Positions 24,799-52,390 of a stretch of DNA of 64,000 nt are shown piece after piece; position 1 is the first letter of the stretch, and every line of letters starts with the position of its first letter. Source of the DNA: Escarpia spicata (lineage: Eukaryota > Annelida > Polychaeta > Sabellida > Siboglinidae); contig OZ023206.1 in the NCBI GenBank assembly GCA_963995525.1, forward strand, positions 22,352,631 to 22,416,630. The letters run 5' to 3'. Below the pieces are notes generated by a model. It made no database searches. It was not told the origin of the DNA and was given only the letters and a program-made list of their open reading frames with translations. The position numbers were made by a program, and so were the translations under genes.

Positions 24799-27700
24799 AG
24801 GGAAGATATGTACATGAGAGATGGCCTCCATCTTAGTGGAAAGGGGCAGCAGTTTTCTCAGAGAACCTGCTGCGATCTGTTGACAGTGGGACAGGTTCCA
24901 TCTATTTAAACTAGATTCGCAGGGGGACTCACATAAAAGCCTGAAAATGGAGGCATAGATAAAGACAGCACAAATAAATCAGCAAATAACAGTCTGGAAT
25001 ACTCTTCTGAAGCTGGATATAAATGTGTTTGTTTAAATGCAAGGAGTATAGTAAACAAAATAAATGAACTAAACATTATGGTAGAAGATATTGACCCTCA
25101 TATAATAGGTATAACCGAATCCTGGACCACCACCGATATATCAGATGCTGAATTGGGACTGACAGGATATGTAATGTTGAGAAAAGATAGAATAGGAAGA
25201 AAGGGAGGTGGAGTTATTTTATATATTAAAGAATCTATCCAGGGTTATGAAATAAAATTAGAAAGAGAAGCAGATTGCGACGAAGCTGTTTGGTGTAAGA
25301 TAGTTACAGGAAACTCAACGTTAACAGTTGGGTTAGTTTATCGAAGTCCAAACATAAGCATAGAAGAGAATGAAAAAATACAAAACGCTATAAGGGAAGT
25401 AAGCAAACGGGACTGTATTATTATGGTGATATACAATGGAAATCTCTACAGAGTATGGGGAGTGAGGACCACAAGTTTTTAGTTTTAGTTCAAGATACTT
25501 TCCTTTCTTAACATGTGCTAGAACCAACCAGGGGTGAGAATGTGTTAGACATAGTTTTGTCCTCACAGAATGAATTAGTTGACAATGTCAAGATATATGA
25601 GCCACTGGGGAGTAGCGATCACAACCAGATACATTTTACGATCAAAGTAAAATCAGAAAGGAAAAGTAAAAAGCAGTATAGGAGAAATTTCCACAAAGGA
25701 AGGTATAAGGACATGAGGAAATATTTAGCAAAGATAAACTGGAATAACACACTGCAAAATAAGAAGGCAACAGAATGCTGGAATATATTAAAGAGTGAAA
25801 TTAAGTGCATAGTAGATAAATTTGTACCCTTCAAAAAACAAGGAAAACGGTCCAAAAAGAAACACTTATCGAAAGAAGCCATTAGAAAAATTAAGTATAA
25901 ACAAATGATGTGGAAGTCATATAGATGTACTGGAAATGATGAAGACTACAACAGTTATAAAGAAGCACTTAACCAAGCTAGAGCTGAAATGAGAAATTCA
26001 AAGAGAAACTATGAACAACAATTAGCTAGTAATATAAAACATGACAGCAAGAGTTTTTATGCGTATGTTCGAAGCAAACAGAAAGTTCAAGATAAGGTCG
26101 GTCCTCTAGAAGATAGTGCTGGAAATATAATATCAGAGGGATTCTTAATGGCAGAAGACCTGAATGAGTACTTTAGTTCAGTGTTTACCAGAGAAGATAT
26201 TAGTTCTCTGCCAGTACCAGAGGCTAAGTTCATGGGGGCAGATTCAGACTATTTAGGACAATTAATTGTAACCCCTGAAATGGTAGCTAAGAAAATAAAG
26301 GCTATGAAGGATAATAAATCACCTGGAGTGGATGGTATTCCACCCAAACTACTATTGGAAATTGTAGAACGAATGAGCATACCGCTTGCAACTGTTTTCA
26401 ACTTGTCATTAGAAGAGGGAGTGGTTCCTTTAGAATGGAAAGAAGCAAACATTATACCGTTATTCAAAAAATGTTCGAGAAACAAGTCAGAGAACTATAG
26501 ACCAGTGAGTTTAACATCAGTGATTTGTAAATTATTAGAAAGGCTAATTAAAGATCACATGGTGGATTTTCTTGTTAAAGAAAACTTGATAAACCCATCT
26601 CAACATGGTTTTTTTAAAGCGAGGTCATGCTTAAAAAATATGTTATGTTTTTTGGAAGACATCACTAAGTGGGTAGATGAGGGATCACCAGTAGATATCG
26701 TCTATTTAGATTTTCAAAAAGCTTTCGACAAAGTATCACATCAAAGATTACTGCTTAAACTAAAGGCCCATGGCATAGGACATGGTATAATAAACTGGAT
26801 AGAACAATGGCTGATTGGCAGAAGACAACGTGTAGTAGTTGATGGGGAGGCTTCAAACTGGAAATCGGTATTGAGTGGGGTACCACAGGGATCAGTATTA
26901 GGACCTATATTATTCTTAATATATATCAACGATTTGGATGATGAAATAACAAGCAAGGTGTTGAAATTTGCGGATGATACAAAAGTGTTTAGAAGGATTA
27001 AAAGTGATGGAGATAGACAGCATTTACAAGATGATCTTGACAGGTTGATCAAATGGTCTGAAAAGTGGCAAATGATGTTCAATTTTGGGAAATGTAAATG
27101 CCTCCACACAGGGCATGGGAACGAAGAGGTACAATATACAATGGGGGGTGCTGCACTAAGTACTACTGTAAAAGAAAAGGACTTAGGGTTAACCATTAGT
27201 GCTGATATGAAGGTTTCAGAGCAGTGCGGAATTGCAGCTTCAAAGGGAAATCAAATCCTTGGAATAATTAGGCGAAACATAACGTATAAGGAAAAAGAGC
27301 TAATAATAATACCGCTCTACAAAACAATAGTTAGGCCTCATTTAGAATATTGTATTCAAGCGTGGAGGCCATATCGCAGGAAGGACATTGATATGCTAGA
27401 AAAAGTGCAGAGGAGAGCAACTAAAATGATACCAAAACTTAAGGATCTTAGTTATGAAATACGCCTAAAAAATGCGTTTTAACAACACTAGAGACCAGGA
27501 GATTGAGAGGAGATCAGATAGAAGTGTTTAAAATATTGAAGGGTTATGAAAATATTGATAGAAATATTTTTTTATCAGTTAAGAAAAATTGAAGGACTAG
27601 AGGACATGAACTTACATTAGCAAAGGAGCAGAGTAGATTGGATATAAGAAAGTTTTCATTTTCACAAAGGATTGTAAATGAATGGAACAGATTACCTGAT

Positions 27701-27866
27701 GATTGTGTGGGTGCTAGTAGCGTGAATATGTTTAAAAATAAAATCAACACATACCTCAGAGGGGCGGGATACACATAGATAAGCCAAAGGGCTTCCTTGT
27801 CCACCTGCCACCTAGAGTTAATTCTCTGGGTGGCAATCTTGTTAAATCTTGTTAAATCTTCGTCGA
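24799..27866 (+). mobile_element. CR1/jockey-like LINE, decayed
   Basis: A remnant of an SGNH-esterase-like domain (MRDGLHLSGKG, the D..H pair) lies at 24808-24850. The AP endonuclease starts near 25015 (LNARSIVNKINELN) and passes IIGITESW and LVYRSPN. Near 25420 the GDFN box is deleted and frameshifted, and a stop near 25510 replaces a conserved Gln before HVLEPTRGENVLDIVL. The RT frame to 27482 is long and well kept: DNKSPGVDGIPPKLLLE, YLDFQKAFDKVSH, GVPQGSVLGPILFLIYINDL and FADDTKVF, then the thumb region. Beyond 27482 another frame carries the C terminus (WNRLPDDCV) to about 27775. The 3' end has CTTGTTAAAT repeats at 27838-27860. Not able to make protein as it stands. Confidence 0.9.
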
Positions 27867-27874
27867 CATGCCTA

Positions 27875-28075
27875 TGTCCGCAATTTTTAAAGATGGCGCC
27901 TTCAAAGCATACTATTCCCAAATCTCAAGAACTACACAACATAGAGCCACAAAGTTGATGTAAAATGCATGTTTTTAGATGCGATGATTTAAAATACATT
28001 GCTTTTGACCTTTATTCACTTTACAATAGATCCGCCATTTTGAAAGATGGCGGTAAAAAAAGCCTGTTATTCCCG
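27875..28075. repeat. GCCATTTTxAAAxATGGC palindromic repeat units, right of LINE
   Basis: Palindromes at about 27879-27900 and 28032-28053 lie 153 bp apart, with ATAGAGCC between them. They match the unit at 24640-24770, so the LINE lies inside or beside a short array of this repeat. Confidence 0.55.
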
Positions 28076-28197
28076 TTGTCGCGCTTACATTTATCCGGGC
28101 GTTAAATGTTATCTGGGTGATGTTTATGTGCATATGTAACGCATAATATTTGGCACCAGTAGATCAAGTAGTGATAAATAATACCCAGTATTTAAGT

Positions 28198-28266
28198 ATG
28201 GGGCCTTTGTGTTCCTACGGCGCGTGGGCCGTGGATTGACCTCGTCCCAATTAAGGGATGGGTCAG
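28198..28266 (-). mobile_element. Fragment of gypsy integrase 3' region
   Basis: The minus strand matches 60905-60990 almost base for base in places (shared GGGGCCTTTGTGTTCC and GACCTCGTCCCAATT). At 60.9 kb this sequence encodes the tail of an integrase (ADPSLNWDEV), so this is a short inverted remnant of the same element family. Confidence 0.75.
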
Positions 28267-28800
28267 CCATGCAAGGCTGTCTGTCGTGTGTGTATTTTGT
28301 CTGTCGTGGGTCTGGTTATCTGTCACATGTCCATTTGTCTATCGTAGGTGTGTATGTCTGTTGGTCTATCTGTCATAGGTCTGTCATTGGTCTACCTGTC
28401 TGTCGTGAGTCTGGCTATCTGTCACATGTCCATTTGTCTATCGTAGGTGTGTATGTCTGTTGGTCTATCTGTCATAGGTCTGTCATTGGTCTACCTGTCT
28501 ATCGTATGTGTGTCTGTTGTAGGTCCACCTATCTCTTGTAGGTCCGCATATCTGTCGCAGGTGTGTCTGTCTCATGTAAGTTCATCTGATATTGGTCTGT
28601 CTTTGTTTTAGGTCCATCTGTCTTTGATCCGTCCGTCTGTCTGTTGTAGGTGTATATATTCTAGGTCCGTCTGTCTGTCGTAGTTCCGTTTGTGTTTTGT
28701 AGGTCTGTCTGTCTGTCATACGTCTGTCCATCTATGATTGGTCCATCTGTCTTTTGTAGGTCTCTTCTAGGTCCATCTTGTAGGTCTGTCTGTCTGTCAT
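28267..28800. repeat. Degenerate GTCTGTCTGTCGTAGGT minisatellite
   Basis: Variable units built from TCTGTCTGTCRTAGGTC. A longer block near 28305-28395 (from TCTGGTTATCTGTCACATG) is duplicated almost exactly at 28407-28497. Not coding. Confidence 0.88.
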
Positions 28801-29099
28801 TGGCCAAACTATATTCTGTTCAAAACATAATCACAGTTGTAAATGATAAATCTTTGTCGTTGCTCTACTGGATACTTGCCATTAATTACTTTTTTCAAAT
28901 GTACCTTTTCTAAATAATCAATTTTAAAGTTACTTAATCAAATACTTTGTATTCAAAACCACCCAAAATGTAAAATAAAATTGTTAATAATGGCACAAGT
29001 TATTTTCTTTATGCCTAAACTGTTCGCACTAACGAGGATAATCGTAATATGAGACGTATTAGTTGTGATGAATTATGCATAAACGATCCCCCGTATGCC

Positions 29100-29141
<42 letters not shown>

Positions 29142-30163
29142 GTATGGAACTTCACTATTAAGGTCACCATTGGAACTGGGTAAACGTAACCTTTATACCG
29201 AGGTGACTATATTAGTGGGACTAATTTCCTATACTTTACACTACATAAGGAACTAATTTGGGACTGTCCTGGGTTGATCTTAATTGCAGTGTGGCTGTAT
29301 TAATGAAGTGACCGTAAACCGAGGTTCAACTATAACTATATGACATGTGTGGATATAGATACTAATTCTTAGGCTATATTTTAATATTGTAACTGCCAAT
29401 AACTAACATTGTGTACATCGTTTCAAAAGATGTGTATGTTGAAATCCTGAGTGTCTGTTTAAATAATAATGTACATTCAACCTAACTGAAATCCTGAGAT
29501 GTTGTCCAGTTAAGCAAACTTAAGCAAAATTGCATGAATATCCCCTCCGTAGACATTACCCAAGTTGGTGTCCAGCAGCATGCTTAGAATGACTTCTTTC
29601 TTATTTGTAGCCTCCAGACCTGCTCTAGTCCTATTTATATATTTGATTGCAGAGGCATGGTTATTGTGCTTAACTCTCCTGACATCAACAAGTGTCTTGG
29701 CTCTCTTTCTCCCAGGAGGGGACTTTTCGTCCTTAGAGAGGAAATGGCAATGCAGGGTCTTTCACAAGTCACCTGCACAATGTGACATCATCCTACTCCC
29801 TTAGCAGATAACGAAAAGGGTGGTCTGATAAGATTTCCTTAGGTATGCCTCTCCTGTGGATGTAGAAAGTTGACTGGTATACACAGTGAACAAGGACACA
29901 TGTCACACACACACACGAACACGCACACGCACACGCACGCACTCACACACATCCTCCAGATTCTCCCTCTACAAAGCTGAATCTGTGGATCTCAAGACTT
30001 CCTTTCCTCCCAGCCCTAAAGTCAACAACATCGTCGATATTTATCTACTCATACCATAGCTAATATCACAAATACCTAGGTTTTATTTTTAAACTGAACA
30101 AAAATCTTTAAAATTCATATCGGTTAAAGTATGATCTATAATTAACTATTAATGAACAACTAG
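28801..30163. other. Unassigned DNA with small simple repeats
   Basis: Contains a pure (TA)n tract at 29099-29137 and a (CA/CGCA) tract at about 29906-29950. Otherwise I recognise nothing. It ends at the 5' truncation point of the next LINE. Confidence 0.5.
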
Positions 30164-31872
30164 TTGAACAACTACCGGCCTATATCGAACTTGTCATTTG
30201 TTTCAAAGTTACTGGAGCGCCACGTAGCAGTCCAACTTCGCCAGCATCTAGACGACAACAATTTGATGGACATTTTCCAAAGTGCGTACAGACAACATCA
30301 CAGCACTGAGACAGCACTAGTGCGCATTCAGAATGACCATCTCCATTCCCTTAACAAAAGGAAAGGTGTGCTGGCAGTGCTGCTCGATATGAGTGCGGCG
30401 TTTGATACTGTTGACCACTCGATATTAATCAACCAGCTGCGCAGCATAGGCATTGAAGGCATCGCACTGAAATGGCTGGAGTCATACCTGTCGAACCGGA
30501 CTCAGTCAGTGTGCATTAGTGGCCACAACTCAAATAGAACATTGCTCGAATCTGGCATCCCACAGGGGTCTGTGCTGGGCCCAATTCTCTTCTCCATATA
30601 CACTCTGCCACTGGGTGCTATCTTCAGAAGGCACAAGCTGCAATACCATCTTTATGCAGATGACGCCCAATTGTATGTTGACTTGAGTGGAACGCGGGAT
30701 GGAGAAGCCGCTGTTGCGGCTGACCGCATCGAGCGCTGCATCGAAGAAGCGAAGCAGTGGATGTCAGACCACAATCTACTGTTGAACAAAAACAAGACCG
30801 AGGCTATTATCATCTCGGCACCAAATCGTAAACACCTGCATGACGTTTCGTGTGTTAGTGTATGCGGATGTAACATTGTTCCGTCACCGACCATCCGCAA
30901 CATCGGGATTACAATCGACTCTGGACTAACAATGTCGTCACACGTGTCACAGATGTCCAAGTCAGCGTACTACCATCTCTACGCAATTTCAAAAATAAGA
31001 CATTGTCTTACTACTGATGCATGTAAGACACTAGTCCACGCCCTGGTGACATCGCGGCTGGATTACAGTAACGCGGTCCTGTACGGCATCACTGAGACAC
31101 GTATGAACAAATTGCAGATGGTACAGAACTCGGCAGCAAGACTAATTTCAAGACACCGAAAGCACCAGCACATAACACCTGTGCTGGTCGAACTGCATTG
31201 GCTTCCATTCGCTGGCGTATCCAGTACAAACTGCTGGTCCTTGTTTTCACGGCTTTACATGGTTTTGCTCCAGCGTATATCCAAGATCTCATAATACCGT
31301 ATACGCCCACCCGCAACCTCCGATCTGCTGATCTACATCTGCTTGTAGTCCCGCGCTACAACTTAGAGGGCTACGGCAGACGAGCTTTCTCCGTGGCTGG
31401 ACCTACGCTCTGGAACGCTCTACCAATAAACGTTCGTCAAATAGACTTTGGATAAATTCAAAACTTGCCTTAAAACGTATATATTTAAGCAGGCGTACAT
31501 CGACTGAGGAACTGTGCTGTAGGACACTTTTTTATGAATATGTATTTAATCAATTAATTTATTTCTATTATATAATGTATTCTAATTAATTTAGTATTGT
31601 TTATCTTTTAATACCATTTTATATATCATAATGTATATTCTCTTACTTAATTATATTAATATTTGTGCAAATATGTCATGTATGTTGGTCACATTATATA
31701 TATACAATCTTGTAAATCTTAATAATGATTACATTTACCGGCATCTTTATACATATATATTTTTACATTTGTTTCCATGTACGTCTTATAATGTGTGTAC
31801 GCGCCTATGAACGGGCTGGTCCCGGAGATATGGCGCTATAGTAATGCTAGTAATAATAATAATAATAATATT
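30164..31872 (+). mobile_element. CR1/L2-like LINE, 5' truncated
   Basis: The RT begins abruptly at NNYRPISNLSFVSKLLE and runs through FQSAYRQHHSTETAL, LLDMSAAFDTVDH, GIPQGSVLGPILFSIY and the catalytic HLYADDAQLY to 31294. The C-terminal part (YKLLVLVFTALHGFAPAYI, GPTLWNALPINVRQ) is in a second frame 31198-31455, and a third frame adds DKFKTCLKTYIFKQAYID. The 3' end carries GGCGCTATAGTAATG and an (AAT)n tail to about 31872. It lacks an endonuclease and is dead through two frameshifts. Related to, but diverged from, the minus-strand LINE at 11100. Confidence 0.9.
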
Positions 31873-32359
31873 AATATGCAGTAAAATCAGTATGCTTAAT
31901 TGTTGGGAATCTTGCATCACCATTTTCTAACTGGAGTCTTCAATTGCCACCATTTTGCACATAACATATATTCAAACCGATTTTGTTTGATTAAAATAAA
32001 TGACACATCACTGGAATCGAAATATGGGAAAACAGAATATAAATGATGAGAAGTAATAATTTGTAAATATTGTTAAGGACTGTCAAAATATATCCTCACC
32101 TTGTTTTATTAAGGTGAGAATATGCTTACCTTACCATGTCCATTATTTCAAATTGACAATTTCAGAAAATGTACATCTGATGACACACATGAAATGCCTG
32201 ATTATATGTTATGGTGGTCATGGTTAATTTATTAACAAGTCCGGGAAGTACATGTTGACCACACAACCATATCATGACGTCATGTGATGTTACCTTCTAA
32301 AGGTGATGGTGTGTGGACGTTCGTCATCTATTCCGTCCACAGAGCTGATGTTGGCTGGG
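31873..32359. other. Unassigned spacer before minisatellite
   Basis: AT-rich sequence between the LINE tail and the 44-bp array. No gene or element recognised. Confidence 0.5.
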
Positions 32360-34565
32360 CCACTTTCCAGTTCATGGCTACAACCACAGCAACACACAAT
32401 GCATTACTTCCCAGTTCGTAGCTACAACCAGAGCAACACACAACACATCATTTCCCGGTTCGTAACTACAAACCTAGTAAAAAAAAATACATTAATTCCC
32501 AGTTCATAGCTACAACCACAGCATCACACAATACATTACTTCCCAGTTCATAACTACAACCACTGCAACACACAATACATTACATCCCAGTTCGTAGTTA
32601 CAATCAAAGCAACACACAATAATTACTTCCCAGTTCATAGCTACAACCACAGCAACACATCATAATTACTTCCCAGTTCATAGCTACAACCACAGCAACA
32701 CATAATACATTACTTCCCAGTTCGTAGCTACAACCACAGCAACACACAATACATCGCTTCCCAGTTCGTAGCTACAACCACAGCAACGCACAATACAGTA
32801 ATTCCCAGTTCGTAGCTATTACCACAGTAACACACAATACATTACTTCCCAGTTCATAGCTACAACCACAGCAACACACAATACGTTACTTCCCAGTTCG
32901 TAGCTACAACCACAGCAACGCACAATACAGTAATTCCCAGTTCGTAGCTACAACCACAGTAACACACAATACATTACTTCCCAGTTCATAGCTACAACCA
33001 CAGCAACACACAATACTTTACTTCCCAGTTCGTAGCTACAACCACAGCAACACACAATACATCACTTCCCAGTTCGTAGCTACAATCACAGCAACACACA
33101 ATACATTACTTCCCAGTTCATAGCTACAACCACAGCAACACACAATACATTACTTCCCAGTTCAAAACTACAACCACAACAACACTCAATACATTACTTC
33201 CCAGTTCGTAGCTACAACCACAGGAACACACAATACATTACTTCCCAGTTCGTAGCTACAACCAACCACAGCAACACACAATACATTACTTCCCAGTTCA
33301 TAGCTACATCCACAGCAACACACAAAACGTTACTTCCCAGTTCGTAGCTACAACCACAGCAACACACAATACATCACTTCCCAGTTCGTAGCTACAATCA
33401 CAGCAACACACAATACATTACTTCCCAGTTCATAGCTACAACCACAGCAACACACACTACATTAATTCCCAGTTGATAGCTACAACCACAGCAATACGCA
33501 ATACATTACTTCCCAGTTCGTATCGACAGCCACAGCAACACTCAATACATTACTTCCCAGTTCGTAGCTACAAACACAGGAACAAACAATACGTTACTTC
33601 TCAGTTCGTAGCTATAACCACAGCAACACACAATACATTACTTCCCAGTTCGTAGCTACAACCACAGCAACACACAATATATCACTTCCCAGTTCGTAGC
33701 TACAACCACAGCAACACACAATACTGTAATTCCGAGTTCGTAGCTACAACCACAGCAACACACAATACATTACTTCCCAGTTCATAGCTACAACCACAAC
33801 AAGACGCAATACATTACTTCCCAGTTCAAAACTACAACCACAGCAACACACGATACATTACTTCCCAGTTCGTAGCTACAACCACAGGAACATACAATAG
33901 ATTACTTCCCAGTTCGTAGCTACAACCAACCACAGCAACACACAATACGTTACTTCCCAGTTCATAGCTACATCCACAGGAACACACAATACGTTACTTC
34001 TCAGTTCGTAGCTACAACCACAGCAACACACAATACATAACTTCCCAGTTCGTAGCTACAATTATAGCAACACACAATACATTACTTCCCAGTTCATAGC
34101 TACAACCACAGCAACACACAATACATTACTTCCCAGTTCATAGCTACAACCACAGCAATACGCAATACATTACTTCCCAGTTCGTATCTACAACCACAGC
34201 AACACAATACATTACTTCCCAGTTCGTAGCTACAACCACAGGAACATACAATACGTTACTTCCCAGTTCGTAGCTACAACCACAGCAACACACAATACAT
34301 TACTTCCCAGTTCGTAGCTACAACCACAGCAACACACAATATATCACTTCCCAGTTCGTAGCTACAACCACAGCAACACACAATACAGTAATTCCCAGTT
34401 CGTAGCTACAACCACAGCAACACACAATACATTACTTCCCAGTTCGTAGCTACAACCACAGCAACACACAATACATCACTTCCCAGTTCGTAGCTACAAC
34501 CACATCAACACACAATTTATTACTTCCCAGTTCTTACAACCACAGCAATACACAATACATTACTT
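32360..34565. repeat. 44-bp minisatellite, about 50 copies, with higher-order structure
   Basis: The unit contains CTTCCCAGTTCGTAGCTACA followed by ACCACAGCAACACACAATAC. Variant units recur at fixed distances: the 4-bp insertion AACCAACCACAG at about 33262 and 33926, the TACATCCACAG unit at about 33304 and 33967, and the GCAATACGCAATAC unit at about 33491 and 34155. All are spaced about 663 bp, or 15 units. A smaller three-unit period of about 132 bp is visible near 32780-33020. Confidence 0.96.
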
Positions 34566-34579
34566 CTCCGTTCTCTCTC

Positions 34580-34769
34580 TGGGGGAAAGTAAACGTCCGA
34601 GCATTCGGGACCATTGTTGTAGCGCATGTTTATATATACAATGTCTTATATATGCTGCTACAGTATGGTAATAATGTAATAGTTTTAAGTAGCCAACATA
34701 GGCGAACATAGTCTAACACGTATAGTCATTCCCGTATGTTACTATTCACAAAACGGGGGAGTAATGTAT

Positions 34770-34809
<40 letters not shown>

Positions 34810-35100
34810 TATACTTCTAATTGCAGCTTACGTCGACCGTTTATACATATAGCGCCGCGTTATGCAGACCGCTGTTTTAAGCAGACCAAAGCCGGTCTGC
34901 TTAAAGTTTTGACGTGTTTGTTCGCCACTAACACGATTGAGTTTACCATTATCATTATCAGTGCACACAGTTCATATGAAAATGAAATACTGTGCGTCAT
35001 TATTTCAAAAATGAACAACATTTTAGGTGATTTTGAGCATGTTTTTTCCAGCCCCGTGTATATTTTGATGTACACAAGGAGCTCCGTTATGCAGACCGGG
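34580..35100. repeat. Left inverted terminal region of the putative giant element
   Basis: Inward from the left edge: CGTCCGAGCATTCGGGACC (34594-34612), GTCATTCCCG (about 34726), a (TA)n tract (34781-34815), GCAGCTTACGTCGACC (34823-34838), TTATGCAGACCG (34860-34871), a 12-bp hairpin (34876-34905) and a second TTATGCAGACCG (35087-35098). The same motifs occur in the same inward order but opposite orientation at 56299-56703. Confidence 0.72.
34876..34905. other. Perfect 12-bp inverted repeat with 6-base loop
   Basis: TTTAAGCAGACC and GGTCTGCTTAAA flank AAAGCC. The 12-mer TTTAAGCAGACC also occurs at 56333-56344 in the right terminal region. It could be a binding site for a recombinase or transposase, which is inference. 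Confidence 0.8.
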
Positions 35101-35109
35101 TAAAAGTGC

Positions 35110-37070
35110 TTATACATTTATATTTCTGCTATATATTGAACGAAGTGTTGGTGTTTCGTGTTCAGTGTATGATATTCTTCATCATCATGAAAAAGTTTAT
35201 ATAAGTATGTGTAAATTAGTAAAACTTGTATTTTGTTTATCTGGCAGACCGATAGATCCGTTGAAAGTCGGTCTTGTCGTTGGTACTCGGTCATTCATTT
35301 TACAACATTTACTAAATTGTTAAATACACTATAAACATTTACTGTGATATAGCTATTAGCGCAATTAAGCACATTCATACATATGCACTTAGATAACGAT
35401 GTGTAGTTTAATGAAGTTTACATGACATGTCGTAACGCAGCAACCACTTCCGGCAGTATATCGATGTTCAAAATTTCGACGTTTCCGTTGGAGTTTTTCT
35501 ACTACCATTCAAGTGCAGGCCTCCTCTTGGAGTACGGCAAAAACACAGGTAATTTGACAATTACTAATGTATAATTACTACTGCTAGTATATAATACGTT
35601 TTTCCAAAAACAATATAAGGTTTGGCAGTGTTAGTGCATTCTGTGGGTCAAATAGTGCCCCGGTTTGTGTCACTGTCTGCGCCTTAGCCTACGGCTTAGC
35701 TTCGCCTTAGCTTGAGATTTGAAATGAGCGAAAAGCAGTGCAAGTCGTCGATGCAAACCAGTGCGTCTTTTAGCTCTCGAAAGTGTGCTAAGTAACATAT
35801 TTAAATTGTGCTTTGGATTATGGTCATTGATGAAATGAACGCACTTAGGTTTCAAATTATAAAAAACAATATAGTAAATTTATATAGGGCGATTCCACGG
35901 AAAGTGAACCTGAGACAGTGGGAGGTAACTTGCTATAATCATTAATTGCACTCGGTCTAGGATAGATAAATCTTGACCCATTTACTATGTCTACATATCC
36001 TTGTTATGAAACGAGTTCAAAAATATGACCACAACAACAATATTTTTGTTAACAGTTATATATATATACTTTAAAAAAATTATGGAATCCATTTTTTTAA
36101 TAGATAGCTGAGGCACCAGGAACATGCCAAAGAAGAGGATAATGCCTCTAACGAGAGGCCAGCAGATGGTATGATTACTGTCAATGATATTTGGCATAAT
36201 AATTTATGGTCAATTCCAGTGATATCATTTAAAGAGATCTTTATGTGATCGACGCCCTTAGGCTTAGACAAATAATTTTATTCCATGGAAATAAATGGAA
36301 GTCAGGCTACAATGTAATTTTGGCAAATAAATCTACCGGTAGAATCTTTTTCTGTGTAGATTCGCCTTCACCAATCTACTTCACTAAATGTGTTTACCAA
36401 ATTTGTTGGCAAAAAGGCTGAATTCTGTATGTTTGCATTTTACTAGACGAGTGAGAGATTAAACAGAACGGAGTAAATTTAAAACAGAATGTGAGATGTT
36501 TGCCCTAATTTGCTGGAATTGACCGTATGACTACTGTGCACTGATAATATAAAGTGATATGTAATTACATAGTTGTTGCTCTTTGTCCCAGTAACCCAGT
36601 GGGAGGCTGGCCTCAATTTCTTATACTAAATTTTTGTTTTCTTTCTTCCTTCCTTCCCTTATTGATCCCATGCTGCACTTTGCACCACCATTTTCCACTC
36701 CCACTATCTATTATTGTTGCTCATACCTCCCATCAAATTTCACGCATTAATCCCATCTCATTCTAAGTTGTGTTTCTTCTGTTCTCTCTTAGGGGCATCC
36801 GCTTTTCTCGGTGGCTGTTCCCCTCCCAAAAGGATTCTATTAATTCCATGTGTCAAGCCCACTATACATATATGTCTAATAATGTTTCCAAGTGATTAAA
36901 ATATAAAAGGTTCCTGCAATGATTTACTAATATGTAGGTGGTCAGTGAAAATATTTTGCTAATTGTACAACAAATTTTTCTATAAATTGGAAAATTATTT
37001 TCAGATTTAATAATCATGCTTAACAATAGTTTAATTCTTAAATAACTTGTATCGTTTCTTTCTTTTTCAG
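35110..37070. other. Upstream region of the recombinase gene, possible first exon
   Basis: The first exon of the recombinase gene should lie here, because exon 37071-37103 enters in phase 0 without an ATG. A possible exon starts at ATG 35464. Splicing at the strong donor at 35549 (CACAG then GTAATT) would leave the wrong phase; splicing at 35570 (ACTAAT then GTATAA) would give phase 0 but is a weak donor. The rest shows no recognised element. Confidence 0.35.
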
Positions 37071-52376
<15,306 letters not shown>

Positions 52377-52390
52377 AGTGGCAAGGGATG

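Noticed and set aside
32360..34565. Regular direct repeats resembling a CRISPR array
   Set aside because: The whole 44-bp unit is repeated with no unique spacers, and the DNA is clearly animal. It is a minisatellite.
35464..35548. ATG 35464 with donor 35549 as first exon of the recombinase
   Set aside because: It leaves phase 1, and joining it to 37071 creates an immediate stop. The exon may exist with another donor, so it was not called.
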